In this document: positions 45,632 through 53,943 of the stretch, in pieces
Position numbering within the stretch: position 1 is the first letter of the stretch
Layout: every line of letters begins with the position of its first letter
Assembly (NCBI GenBank): GCA_003542575.1
Contig: DPKJ01000012.1
Coordinates: 155,186-219,185 of the forward strand
Direction: 5' to 3'
DNA from: Rikenellaceae bacterium
GTDB taxonomy: Bacteria > Bacteroidota > Bacteroidia > Bacteroidales > UBA932
DNA: 64,000 bases
Made by a program: the position numbers and the translations under genes
Notes under the pieces: generated by a model
Told to the model about the DNA's origin: nothing
What the model saw: only the letters and a program-made list of their open reading frames with translations
Databases searched by the model: none

Positions 45632-46996
45632 ATGGCATTTACCTTCTCCCGACAGAGAGCCAGCCGCAGAAAAGATATTCTAAACGTCTTTGGCATATTT
45701 GTAAATAACAACTATGCAGGAGGGGTGATTCTTGTATTGAGTTCAGTATTTGCGATGATAGCTGCCAATACAGATCTGTTCGCCTCTTTTCATGATATCT
45801 GGCACATTAATGCCGACTTTGCAATAGGGTCTTTTAAACTGGAAATGTCACTACTCCATTGGGTTAACGATGCTCTAATGGCAATATTCTTCTTTGTCGT
45901 AGGTCTTGAAATTAAGCGAGAGATGATGGTTGGAGAGCTATCTTCTTTCAAACAAGCATCTTTACCAATATTTGCCGCAGCAGGTGGGATGATTTTTCCG
46001 GCTCTAATATATGTGTTTTTTAATGCCGGCACCCCAAGTGCAAACGGTTGGGGAATACCTATGGCAACTGACATTGCCTTCTCATTGGGTGTAATCTCAC
46101 TGCTTGGAAGCAGAATACCTTTATCTCTGAAAATATTCCTGACTGCGTTAGCTATAGTTGACGACATTGGGGCAATCATTGTTTTGGCAATTTATTATCC
46201 AAGCCACGAAATACAATTTATTTACTTAATCTATGCCGGCTTTATACTTTTATTACTGATTTTTTTCAACAGGATGAATCTTCACAATGCGGCACTATAC
46301 CTTGTTCCCGGTCTGTTTCTTTGGTACTTTGTTTACCAGTCAGGTGTTCATGCCACAATTGCCGGGGTTGCACTGGCTATGTGTATTCCATCTAAAGCTC
46401 CAATTAACGAGGTTAGATTTTTCGTCAGAAGTAAATACTATCTCGACAAATTTAAAGAGGCTAGCCACGGAGAGTTAAGTATTCTTGCCAATAAACAACA
46501 ACTGAGCATAATTCACAATATGCACAGTATACTACGAAAGATAAATCCTCTAATAAACAGGTTTGAGCATACGATAAATCCCTGGGTAACTTTTTCGATA
46601 ATGCCGATTTTTGCGCTGGCCAATGCCGGTGTTGTATTTGATGGTTTCCCTGAAATAAGTTCAATCCCAAATATCTCCAAAGGGGTGTTTTTTGGACTAG
46701 TTGTTGGAAAACCTATGGGGATTTTCATTGCCTCCTACCTGGTGTGCAAAATGAAAATTGCAGAGCTTCCGCCAGATTTAAAATGGTCCCAGATTTTTTC
46801 AGTTGGGATTATTGCGGGAATAGGTTTTACAATGTCAATTTTTATTGATAGCTTAGCGTTTTCAAACGAATTGATAATTAATGAGGGAAAAGCCTCAATA
46901 TTAATCAGTTCGGTTGTTGCGGCATTTCTGGGAGTAATTGCTTTAAGGATTACAACAAGTAAACCTAAACCAAAAATAAGACGACTTGTAAGTTGA
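45632..46996 (+). CDS. nhaA: Sodium/proton antiporter NhaA
   Basis: Na+/H+ antiporter for sodium and pH homeostasis, 454 residues with about twelve membrane segments. The transport Asp pair is in LAIVDDIGAIIVLA and the third essential Asp in MATDIAFSLGVISLLG; FFFVVGLEIKREMMVGEL is a family signature. Longer than E. coli NhaA (388), mainly from a cytoplasmic loop around residues 250-310. It follows the agmatinase-family gene by 18 bases. Confidence 0.95.
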   Translation: MAFTFSRQRASRRKDILNVFGIFVNNNYAGGVILVLSSVFAMIAANTDLFASFHDIWHINADFAIGSFKLEMSLLHWVNDALMAIFFFVVGLEIKREMMVGELSSFKQASLPIFAAAGGMIFPALIYVFFNAGTPSANGWGIPMATDIAFSLGVISLLGSRIPLSLKIFLTALAIVDDIGAIIVLAIYYPSHEIQFIYLIYAGFILLLLIFFNRMNLHNAALYLVPGLFLWYFVYQSGVHATIAGVALAMCIPSKAPINEVRFFVRSKYYLDKFKEASHGELSILANKQQLSIIHNMHSILRKINPLINRFEHTINPWVTFSIMPIFALANAGVVFDGFPEISSIPNISKGVFFGLVVGKPMGIFIASYLVCKMKIAELPPDLKWSQIFSVGIIAGIGFTMSIFIDSLAFSNELIINEGKASILISSVVAAFLGVIALRITTSKPKPKIRRLVS

Positions 46997-47042
46997 AACT
47001 TTAAAAAAAATAAATAAAATAAATTAATTTAATTAAAATCAG

Positions 47043-47744
47043 ATGAAAACAATCAAATCAATCACAATCATTGCTTTGGCTTTAGTTGTTCTAGCTTCTT
47101 GCTCAGGTTCAAAAAGTGCTCAGATTCCGGGAATCACAAAAGAGTTTAGTGACTCTGTAAGTTATGCAGTAGGTGCATCAGTTGGATCTATGATTAAGCA
47201 GGCAGAATTTGGTCAGCTAAACATGAAAGAGGTTCACAAGGCAATTGACGATGTTCTTGCAGACAAAACCCTTAAGGTTGACATGAACTTAGCCAATGAT
47301 ATTATAACAAGATATCTTATTAAGAAACAAGAGGCTGCAAGTATTGAAAATACCGAGAAAGGCCAAAAATTCCTTGAAGAGAACAAAAGCAAAGAGGGTG
47401 TTATAACTCTTGAGAGCGGTCTTCAGTACAAAATTCTTGTTGAAGGTAACGGTGTTACTCCTTCTCCGGAAGATACAGTTGAAGTACATTACAAAGGTAC
47501 TCTGATTGATGGAACCGAATTTGATTCATCACACACAAGAGGCGAAAGCGCAACATTGGTTTTGAACCAGTTTATCCCGGGTTGGGTAGAGGGTGTTCAA
47601 AAAGTAAGTGAAGGTGGAAAAATTGAGCTTTATATCCCTGCTGAACTTGCTTATGGCAGCCAGAAAATGGGTACAATCGAGCCGGGTTCTACATTAATTT
47701 TCGAAGTTGAGCTTATTAAAGTTAAAAAAGCAAATCAAAAATAA
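47043..47744 (+). CDS. FKBP-type peptidyl-prolyl isomerase lipoprotein
   Basis: A periplasmic or outer-membrane-associated folding helper. Signal peptide with lipobox VLASC, lipidated at Cys20. A helical N-terminal dimerisation part (about 35-120, DSVSYAVGASVGSMIKQ, FkpA-like) is followed by the FKBP domain (about 121-232), with VEVHYKGTLIDGTEFDSS, FIPGWVEGVQ and AELAYGSQ. Length 233 matches the FkpA/Mip type. The 46-base upstream gap is extremely A/T rich with no recognisable promoter. Confidence 0.93.
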   Translation: MKTIKSITIIALALVVLASCSGSKSAQIPGITKEFSDSVSYAVGASVGSMIKQAEFGQLNMKEVHKAIDDVLADKTLKVDMNLANDIITRYLIKKQEAASIENTEKGQKFLEENKSKEGVITLESGLQYKILVEGNGVTPSPEDTVEVHYKGTLIDGTEFDSSHTRGESATLVLNQFIPGWVEGVQKVSEGGKIELYIPAELAYGSQKMGTIEPGSTLIFEVELIKVKKANQK

Positions 47745-47745
47745 T

Positions 47746-48123
47746 ATGGCACTTGAAATTACAGGTACTCTAATTAAGAAACTCGATGTTCAGACTGGCA
47801 ATAGTGCCAGAGGTGAGTGGCAAAAGCAGGAGTTTATAATAGAGACAACAGATAACTTTCCAAAAAAAGTATGTCTGAATGTATGGGGCCCAGAAAAAGT
47901 ATCAGAAATATCAGGATACAGAGAGGGCGAGGTTTTGAAAATTTCATTCAATGCAGAATCCCGGGAATTCAACCAGAGATGGTACACCGATTTACGTGCA
48001 TGGAAAATTGAAAGAGCCGACCAGAGTTCAAATGACATGAGTTATTCTGTGCCTGAAAGCACATCATTCCCTACTGCACCTGATACCGATAGCGATACCG
48101 GAGAGGATGATCTGCCGTTTTAA
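47746..48123 (+). CDS. DUF3127 family protein (OB-fold-like)
   Basis: A 125-residue protein whose N-terminal ~90 residues (GTLIKKLDVQTGNSARGEWQKQEFIIETTD, then FPKKVCLNVWG) match the DUF3127 pattern, likely an OB-fold related to single-stranded-DNA-binding folds. The C-terminus is an acidic tail ending GEDDLPF, very like the acidic tip of SSB proteins that binds partners. The function is unknown; SSB-like nucleic acid binding is inference. ATG 47746 follows the FKBP stop by one base. Confidence 0.8.
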   Translation: MALEITGTLIKKLDVQTGNSARGEWQKQEFIIETTDNFPKKVCLNVWGPEKVSEISGYREGEVLKISFNAESREFNQRWYTDLRAWKIERADQSSNDMSYSVPESTSFPTAPDTDSDTGEDDLPF

Positions 48124-48142
48124 GTAAGTCCGTCAAAACAAT

Positions 48143-48179
48143 AAAAAGAGGATACCTTTTCAGGCATCCTCTTTTTTTG
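48143..48179 (+). terminator. Bidirectional terminator between the DUF3127 gene and miaA
   Basis: A stem of AAAAAGAGGATACC (48143-48156) with one mismatch against GGCATCCTCTTTTT (48163-48176), loop TTTTCA, flanked by A- and T-runs. It lies between convergent genes and can serve both strands. Confidence 0.8.
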
Positions 48180-48201
48180 TAACAATCTTATAATGTAATT
48201 A

Positions 48202-49056
48202 TTAAAGAAATTGACCTGGAGTCTCTCTCTTAAACCAGGTAATCTGTCGCTTAGCGTATCTTCTTGTGTTTCTCTTGATTAAATCAATCGCCTCATCAAG
48301 CGTGCATTTACCTTCAATATAAGCAAACAGTTCACGGTAGCCGACAGTCTTTAATGCTGTCAGATTTCTGTATTGGAATAGTGATCTCACCTCCTCAAGC
48401 AAACCGGCTTCCATCATCGAATCTACTCTATTATTAATCCGAGTGTACAGCTCCTCTCTTGGTATCTCTAGCAGTGTCCGCTCAACAATAAAGCTTCTCT
48501 CCTTCTTTTTGAAATTTTTGTAAGAGGAAAATTTTCTACCGGTACCAATGGTTACCTCAAGGGCTCTTATAATCCTTTGAGGATTTGATATATCAATAGT
48601 TTTGTAACTCTCTCTGTCTACAATTCGTAATTCCTCCCTCAAACTTTCAATACCCTCTTGCAAATATCTATTAGATAAGCTCTCTCTCAAATCAAAGTCA
48701 GGTTGTGGAAAGTCATCAATTCCATAACAAACAGCATCTACATAAAGCCCTGAACCTCCAACCATTACGAGCTGATCATGATCTTTAAATAACTCATCAA
48801 GAAGAGATAGTGCCTCTATCTCATATTTACCTGCAGTATAGTGGCTGTGAATTGTGTGTGAATGAATGAAGTAATGCTTGACTTCAGAAAGTTGTTCTGC
48901 TGTTGGTGGTGCTGTTCCTATGATTAACTCTTTGTATATCTGCCTTGAATCGCAGGATATTACCGGCGATTTTAATTCTCTTGCAAGTTCAATGCTGTAG
49001 TCAGTCTTTCCCGATGCGGTAGGACCAACTATCAACCTTAATATCTTTTGTTTCAT
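48202..49056 (-). CDS. miaA: tRNA dimethylallyltransferase MiaA
   Basis: Adds the isopentenyl group to A37 of tRNAs reading U-starting codons. The P-loop GPTASGKTDYSIELA is at residues 8-22; CDSRQIYKELIIGTAPP, GGSGLYVDA and RRYAKRQITWF near the end are diagnostic. Normal 284-residue length. It lies 10 bases downstream of the TnpR-like domain gene, so the two likely share a transcript. Confidence 0.95.
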   Translation of the reverse strand: MKQKILRLIVGPTASGKTDYSIELARELKSPVISCDSRQIYKELIIGTAPPTAEQLSEVKHYFIHSHTIHSHYTAGKYEIEALSLLDELFKDHDQLVMVGGSGLYVDAVCYGIDDFPQPDFDLRESLSNRYLQEGIESLREELRIVDRESYKTIDISNPQRIIRALEVTIGTGRKFSSYKNFKKKERSFIVERTLLEIPREELYTRINNRVDSMMEAGLLEEVRSLFQYRNLTALKTVGYRELFAYIEGKCTLDEAIDLIKRNTRRYAKRQITWFKRETPGQFL

Positions 49057-49066
49057 TTGGGGTTAA

Positions 49067-49585
49067 TCAGGAGATATCTGAAGAGTCGCGAATATCTGCA
49101 CCCGAATCAATTATTTCATCTTCTGAAACTATTTCATCTTCTGAAGTCAACAACTCTCCTGAATCAACAATAAGTTCAAAATCATCATAATTATCTGAGA
49201 ATTGGTCTGGATTTTTTCCCTTTTCAGCAACAAGTCTTGGGTAAGACCTTCTTGCAAGTTCCTCCTCTTCGGATATCTTTTCGAGAGTAATTGCCTGACC
49301 TTTGAACATGTCATATACATATTCGATTCTCTCAAAACCTTCTTTGGAAAGATTTAACAGAGTTACTGAATCCATGGTTCCATCACCCAGATCAAAAAGA
49401 CCAAATTCCTTCTTTACTTTGCCGTTTTTATCAAGTGCTCTGAACATAACCATCTGATCAGGAGCAAATCCAAGATCATTTTGCAAATACAGGTTAAGAG
49501 AATAGAGCGATGAAGCTGCCCTCACCTCGTACTCACGCATAAAAATCTTATTTCCGGTAATTGATGCCCTTAATCTGTAAACCAT
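49067..49585 (-). CDS. IS1096 TnpR-like (PRiA4_ORF3-type) domain protein with acidic tail
   Basis: A 172-residue protein whose first ~110 residues (VYRLRASITG, FMREYEVRAASSLYSLNLYLQND, MVMFRALDKNG) resemble the plasmid pRiA4b ORF3 / IS1096 TnpR-like domain common in Bacteroidetes. Despite the name there is no recombinase catalytic motif and no flanking inverted repeats, so it is not an active element. The last ~50 residues are highly acidic with a small tandem repeat (SEDEI twice). Function unknown. Confidence 0.7.
   Translation of the reverse strand: MVYRLRASITGNKIFMREYEVRAASSLYSLNLYLQNDLGFAPDQMVMFRALDKNGKVKKEFGLFDLGDGTMDSVTLLNLSKEGFERIEYVYDMFKGQAITLEKISEEEELARRSYPRLVAEKGKNPDQFSDNYDDFELIVDSGELLTSEDEIVSEDEIIDSGADIRDSSDIS
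49112..49147 (+). repeat. 18-bp tandem repeat in the coding sequence of the acidic-tailed protein
   Basis: Two adjacent 18-base units (49112-49129 and 49130-49147), differing only in the last two bases, encode the doubled SEDEI block of the acidic tail on the - strand. The period keeps the reading frame. Confidence 0.8.
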
Positions 49586-49604
49586 ATCCTGTTAAAACTT
49601 TAGG

Positions 49605-49612
49605 CAAAGTTA
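49605..49612 (-). promoter_or_regulatory. Possible -7 box for the TnpR-like domain gene and miaA
   Basis: TAACTTTG on the - strand (49612-49605) fits TAnnTTTG, overlapping the stop codon of the acyl-CoA reductase gene. The start would fall near 49599, about 14 bases before the 49585 ATG. No clear -33 element. Confidence 0.35.
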
Positions 49613-50644
49613 ACTATTTTTGAGAATAAATTCTAAACTATTTATTCCATCAGCATAGTCATCTATCCTTGGTAGTTGTGACTTTCCAAAAAAAGTTTTA
49701 TTCTCCCCAATATTGAGATTTACAGCACATTGTATTGAACTTGTGTTATTTAGATAATACCTATTTGCCTCTTCTGTCTGTTCATATTCAAATATTGCAA
49801 TAACAGACATGGGTGGCGGGGGTGCTATGTTTTTCATCAGAATAAAAAAGCCACCATCTACAAAATCCTTCCCGGACATAAGTGCGACAGCTCTCTGATA
49901 CCTGTATGAATCTAAGTAATACTCATTATCTTTTATCAGGTCAAACTCGCTGAGTCTCTCTGCAAAATTATTAAGATTATAGTCTTTAGGGACAAACAGG
50001 GTGCTTACACTTCTGCATCCCATTCCAAAGTACAGAAAAATATCCTCAGACAGCTTTTTAAAATCTGCAAGGCTCTCTTCTCCTGTAATAACTGCAAACG
50101 AATACCTGCTACCACGAATTAATTTTGGAATTTCCCCATAGAATTTATCGAAATGGTTTGCAGCAGATTCACTTCCGGTGGCAATTACCATATTGACGTT
50201 GGTTGGGGGGGTGTTGCTTATTGTAACTCTGTCTCTCCAGTATCCGTTAATAGAAAAGAGTAGCTCAGTAAGAGCAACGATGAGATAGGGATCCTTTGAG
50301 GAGCTCTTAATAATGGCTTTACATCCCGATGCCAGAACCGTGAGAAAGTCGTGAAAACCTACCATAGGCAGATTCCCCGCCATAACAATTCCGACAATAA
50401 CTTCTCTCTCTCTAATTGAAGAGGAGTAATTATCCAACCATGATTCCAATATATTCTTCTGAAGAAATTCGCTACTAATTGCCTCTAAAGATCTCATCTG
50501 CATATAGGGGGTGAAGAGTTGGTTTTGGGCATAAGTCTTCTCTATAGCTTTATCTAACAACGGATTACTTTTTCTTCCATTTAGACAATCTGATAATAGT
50601 TCTCCCAAAAGAGAAAAAGAGTCAATGAAAACTTGCTGATACAT
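49610..50644 (-). CDS. LuxC-type acyl-CoA reductase family protein
   Basis: A 344-residue protein of the acyl-CoA reductase (LuxC, PF05893) family, an aldehyde-dehydrogenase relative that reduces acyl thioesters to aldehydes. VIVGIVMAGNLPMVGFHDFLTVLASG is the nucleotide-binding part, and FGMGCRSVSTLFVP holds the probable catalytic Cys. No LuxD, LuxE or luciferase genes accompany it; the only ligase-like partner is the acyl-CoA synthetase 13 kb away. Function in this organism is not known. Confidence 0.85.
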   Translation of the reverse strand: MYQQVFIDSFSLLGELLSDCLNGRKSNPLLDKAIEKTYAQNQLFTPYMQMRSLEAISSEFLQKNILESWLDNYSSSIREREVIVGIVMAGNLPMVGFHDFLTVLASGCKAIIKSSSKDPYLIVALTELLFSINGYWRDRVTISNTPPTNVNMVIATGSESAANHFDKFYGEIPKLIRGSRYSFAVITGEESLADFKKLSEDIFLYFGMGCRSVSTLFVPKDYNLNNFAERLSEFDLIKDNEYYLDSYRYQRAVALMSGKDFVDGGFFILMKNIAPPPPMSVIAIFEYEQTEEANRYYLNNTSSIQCAVNLNIGENKTFFGKSQLPRIDDYADGINSLEFILKNS

Positions 50645-50677
50645 TTTGTAAAATTAGTAAAATTGGTCTAATTTTAC
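50644..50677 (+). promoter_or_regulatory. Inverted repeat and possible promoter between the LuxC-type gene and yigZ
   Basis: GTAAAATTAG (50648-50657) and CTAATTTTAC (50668-50677) form a perfect 10-base inverted repeat with a 10-base spacer; GTAAAATT also repeats directly at 50657. TTTTG (50644-50648), 20 bases, then TAATTTTA (50669-50676) approximates the Bacteroidetes promoter (last G missing) facing yigZ. The palindrome would cover the promoter, as expected for a repressor operator. Function is inference. Confidence 0.45.
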
Positions 50678-50696
50678 CAAAAGCTTAGGTAACACG

Positions 50697-51305
50697 ATGA
50701 GTGAAATTCCGGCCCCGGACTCTTATAAGTCAATCTCTTCGCCCTCTTCGGGTGTCTACAGAGATCTGGGAAGTAAATTTATCTCGTTGGCATATCCGGT
50801 ATCCTCAGAAGAGGAGATTAAGTCAATTTTATCAGCCGTTAAAAAAGAGTACTTTGATGCAAGACACCACTGTTATGCATACAGGTTGGGGCAGAAGGGA
50901 GAGCTATGGAGAGTTAATGATGACGGGGAGCCATCCTCTTCGGCAGGCAGACCAATACTGGGGCAACTCTTATCAAATGAGTTGAGTGATATTCTGATTG
51001 TTGTAGTAAGATATTTCGGTGGTACCAAACTCGGAATCCCCGGGCTGATTAAAGCTTATAAAAGTGCTGCTGCTGATGCAATTGATAAGACAAAAATTGT
51101 TGAAAAAACGGCTACCAAAGAGCTCGTCGTAAAATTTGACTATATTAGTACAGATACTGTAATGAAGATGGTTAGAAATTCAGGAGCACATATCATAAGT
51201 CAGAATTTTGATCTTGACTGTGCACTAACAATCAGAATCGGGGTTTCGAATGCAGAGCAGTTAAAACTCTCTTTACAGGAAAACGGGTTTTCTGTTTCTG
51301 ATTAG
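50697..51305 (+). CDS. yigZ: YigZ/IMPACT family protein (UPF0029)
   Basis: A conserved protein of the IMPACT/YigZ family, 202 residues. The N-terminal RNase-S5-like domain shows FISLAYPVSSEEEIKSIL, ARHHCYAYRLG, DDGEPSSSAGRPILGQL and VVRYFGGTKLGIPGLI; the C-terminal ferredoxin-like domain occupies about 135-200. Its role is linked to translation or nucleic-acid binding in other organisms but not settled. Confidence 0.9.
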   Translation: MSEIPAPDSYKSISSPSSGVYRDLGSKFISLAYPVSSEEEIKSILSAVKKEYFDARHHCYAYRLGQKGELWRVNDDGEPSSSAGRPILGQLLSNELSDILIVVVRYFGGTKLGIPGLIKAYKSAAADAIDKTKIVEKTATKELVVKFDYISTDTVMKMVRNSGAHIISQNFDLDCALTIRIGVSNAEQLKLSLQENGFSVSD

Positions 51306-51354
51306 TTGGTAAAGAATATAATAAAGATATTAAACTTCAAATAAACAATAAAAT

Positions 51355-52272
51355 ATGCCTAAACATCTGATATCAATCCACGATTTCTCCTGTGATGATA
51401 TTCTTAAAACTTTAGAAATGGCCAGGGGTTTCGAGAATAATCCTTACCAACCATTTCTTAAAGGAAAAATTGTGGCCAGTATCTTCTTTGAGCCCTCAAC
51501 AAGAACGCGTTTAAGCTTTGAAACAGCTGCCAACAGACTTGGGGCCAGAATAATCGGCTTCTCTGATGTTGACAGTACAAGCATCACAAAAGGCGAGTCT
51601 CTGAAAGATACCATAAAGATGGTATCAAATTACTCCGACCTCATTATAATGAGGCATCCGCTTGAAGGCAGCGCCAGATATGCATCAGAAATTTCATCGG
51701 TACCTGTTATTAATGCCGGAGACGGAGCTAACCAACACCCTACTCAAACATTACTTGACTTGTATTCAATTCTTAAAACTCAGGGTAAACTTGATGGACT
51801 CAGGATTAACCTTGTGGGAGATCTGAAATATGGGAGGACGGTTCACTCTCTTATGCAGGCAATGTCATTTTTCAATCCCTCATTTGTTTTCACCTCTCCA
51901 GAAGAGCTAAAAATGCCTCAGGAGTACAAAGATTATCTTATCGCTAAAGGTATTCCTTACACAGAAACCAAAAATCTTAATGAAGGTTTAAATGATGCAG
52001 ATATAATATACATGACAAGAGTTCAAAAGGAGCGTTTTACTGACCCTATAGAATACGAAAGAGTCAAGAACATCTACAGCCTTAACCTATCTATGATATC
52101 CAATTGTAAACCAAATATGAAGATTCTCCACCCACTCCCCCGGGTTAACGAAATATCACTTGATGTTGACAACAGCAGCCATGCATACTATTTTGAACAG
52201 GCAGAAAACGGAGTTTATACCAGGATGGCAATTATATCAAAGCTCCTAGAAATTGACAATTTAACTAAATAA
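51355..52272 (+). CDS. pyrB: Aspartate carbamoyltransferase catalytic subunit PyrB
   Basis: Second step of pyrimidine synthesis: carbamoyl phosphate plus aspartate to carbamoyl aspartate. The carbamoyl-phosphate site FFEPSTRTRLSFETAA (about 44-59), HPTQTLLDLYSI and LHPLPRVNEIS are all present. The 305-residue length is standard. It is followed 5 bases later by the regulatory subunit, so the holoenzyme is the E. coli (class B) type. Confidence 0.96.
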   Translation: MPKHLISIHDFSCDDILKTLEMARGFENNPYQPFLKGKIVASIFFEPSTRTRLSFETAANRLGARIIGFSDVDSTSITKGESLKDTIKMVSNYSDLIIMRHPLEGSARYASEISSVPVINAGDGANQHPTQTLLDLYSILKTQGKLDGLRINLVGDLKYGRTVHSLMQAMSFFNPSFVFTSPEELKMPQEYKDYLIAKGIPYTETKNLNEGLNDADIIYMTRVQKERFTDPIEYERVKNIYSLNLSMISNCKPNMKILHPLPRVNEISLDVDNSSHAYYFEQAENGVYTRMAIISKLLEIDNLTK

Positions 52273-52277
52273 GCCCT

Positions 52278-52742
52278 ATGGAAAAACAACTTAAGGTAAG
52301 CGCCATTAAAGACGGCACAGTACTGGATCATATACCTTCCGATCAGCTATTTAAAGTTATCGATATCCTCGGGCTCCAGAAGAGCAGCAATCAGATAACC
52401 TTTGGGTTTAATCTGGATAGTAAACTTTTAGGGAAAAAGGCAATTATTAAGATCGCTGACACCTACTTTGAAGCTGATGATATTAACAGAATAGCACTCA
52501 TTGCTCCTCAGACAAAAATTAACATAATTCATGATTTTGAAGTCGTTGAAAAGAGAGTCATATCTGTTCCATCAACAATAAAAGGGATTGTTAAATGTAT
52601 GAATCCTATGTGTATTACCAACCATCAGGCGGTTGAGACGCTTTTTGCAACCATCCTTGACAGTCCTGATATTAAGCTTCATTGTCACTACTGCGAAAAA
52701 ATCACTGATAGAGACAACTTAAAGATTATAAGTAATTCGTAG
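52278..52742 (+). CDS. pyrI: Aspartate carbamoyltransferase regulatory subunit PyrI
   Basis: Allosteric subunit that binds nucleotides and a zinc ion. The N-terminal allosteric domain (VSAIKDGTVLDHIP) is followed by the zinc domain with cysteines in KCMNPMCITNHQ and LHCHYCEK. Length 154 is typical. No UTP-sensing leader or attenuator is visible upstream of pyrB. Confidence 0.96.
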   Translation: MEKQLKVSAIKDGTVLDHIPSDQLFKVIDILGLQKSSNQITFGFNLDSKLLGKKAIIKIADTYFEADDINRIALIAPQTKINIIHDFEVVEKRVISVPSTIKGIVKCMNPMCITNHQAVETLFATILDSPDIKLHCHYCEKITDRDNLKIISNS

Positions 52743-52752
52743 CAAAATTCTA

Positions 52753-52810
52753 ATAATTGAGCCATAATTGAGGCAATATGATATGGATTTAATATTTTTT
52801 GTTACCTTTG
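52753..52810 (+). promoter_or_regulatory. serC promoter region with tandem upstream repeats
   Basis: TACCTTTG (52803-52810) is a consensus -7 box; the start would be near 52816, about 28 bases before the serC ATG. About 30-50 bases upstream lie two tandem 11-base copies, ATAATTGAGCC (52753-52763) and ATAATTGAGGC (52764-52774), spaced one helical turn apart, in a place suited to an activator. No good -33 TTG is present. Confidence 0.5.
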
Positions 52811-52844
52811 GCCTCATAATACCATTTAATCAAATTATACGATC

Positions 52845-53918
52845 ATGAAAATCGCTCACAACTTTAACGCCGGACCATGCGTCCTTCCAAAAGCAGCTCT
52901 TGAGGCTGCAATAGAAGCTCTTAAAGATTTTAAAGGAACCGGGATGTCAGTCATAGAGATGTCTCACCGTTCAAAAGAGTGGGAAGCTGTAATGGCAGAA
53001 TGTCGTTCACTTTGGAAGGAGATTCTAAATATTCCGGATGGGTATCAGGTACTCTTCCTGGGAGGTGGTGCAAGTATGCAATTTTTGTATGTTGCAATGA
53101 ATTTGCTTGAAAAGAAAGCGGGTTATCTTGAGACGGGAGTATGGGCGAAGAAAGCACTCAAAGAGGCTAAAGGGCTAGGTGAGGCAATTACAATTGCATC
53201 ATCTGCAGATAAAAATTTCTCATACATACCTAAGGGATATGAGATTCCTGCCGATCTTGATTATTTCCATATTACTACCAACAATACTATTTATGGAACT
53301 GAAATCCACACAGATATGGATTGTCCTGTAAATCTTATTGCTGACATGTCATCAGACATTATGAGCCGTCCCGTTGATGTAAGCAAATATGCACTAATAT
53401 ACGGAGGTGCTCAGAAAAATGTTGGTCCTGCAGGAGTAACATTTGTGATTGTTAAAGAGGATATACTTGGTAAGGTAAGCAGATATCTACCTACAATGCT
53501 GGATTACAGGACCCACATTAAAGAGGAGTCAATGTTCAATACTCCACCGGTGTTTTCAATTTTTGTAATGAACGAAACTCTTAAATGGGTTAAGTCAAAA
53601 GGTGGTCTTGATGCTGTATATAAAATGAATCTCGAAAAAGCGGGTTTACTTTACGATGAGATTGACAGAAATAAAATGTTTATGGGAACTGCTGCCAAAG
53701 AGGACAGGTCACTTATGAACATCTGTTTTGTAATGACAGAAGAGTATAAAGATAAAGAAGAGGCCTTTATGTCGTTTGCAAAAGAGAGAGGAATGGTAGG
53801 TATTAAAGGACACCGCTCTGTAGGAGGTTTCCGCGCATCTTGCTACAATGCTTGCCCTGTTGAGAGCATTCAGGCACTTGTTTCCTGCATGCAGGAATTT
53901 GAAAAACTGAATGGTTAA
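52845..53918 (+). CDS. serC: Phosphoserine aminotransferase SerC
   Basis: PLP enzyme making phosphoserine from 3-phosphohydroxypyruvate. Motifs: HNFNAGPCVLPKAAL at the start, MSHRSKEW, FLGGGASMQF, DMSSDIMSRPVDVSKYALIYGGAQKNVGPAG with the PLP lysine, and the C-terminal GHRSVGGFRASCYNA. Normal 357 residues. Next genes are serA and a DUF1015 gene, a grouping common in Bacteroidales. Confidence 0.96.
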   Translation: MKIAHNFNAGPCVLPKAALEAAIEALKDFKGTGMSVIEMSHRSKEWEAVMAECRSLWKEILNIPDGYQVLFLGGGASMQFLYVAMNLLEKKAGYLETGVWAKKALKEAKGLGEAITIASSADKNFSYIPKGYEIPADLDYFHITTNNTIYGTEIHTDMDCPVNLIADMSSDIMSRPVDVSKYALIYGGAQKNVGPAGVTFVIVKEDILGKVSRYLPTMLDYRTHIKEESMFNTPPVFSIFVMNETLKWVKSKGGLDAVYKMNLEKAGLLYDEIDRNKMFMGTAAKEDRSLMNICFVMTEEYKDKEEAFMSFAKERGMVGIKGHRSVGGFRASCYNACPVESIQALVSCMQEFEKLNG

Positions 53919-53943
53919 TTTTAAATAATTAAAACTTAAGGTA

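Noticed and set aside
49067..49585. Possible insertion sequence because of the IS1096 TnpR-like domain
   Set aside because: No transposase, no flanking inverted repeats or target duplications, and normal operon spacing with miaA.
51306..51354. Pyrimidine-sensing leader or attenuator before pyrB
   Set aside because: The 49-base gap is A/T rich with no hairpin plus T-run and no leader peptide.
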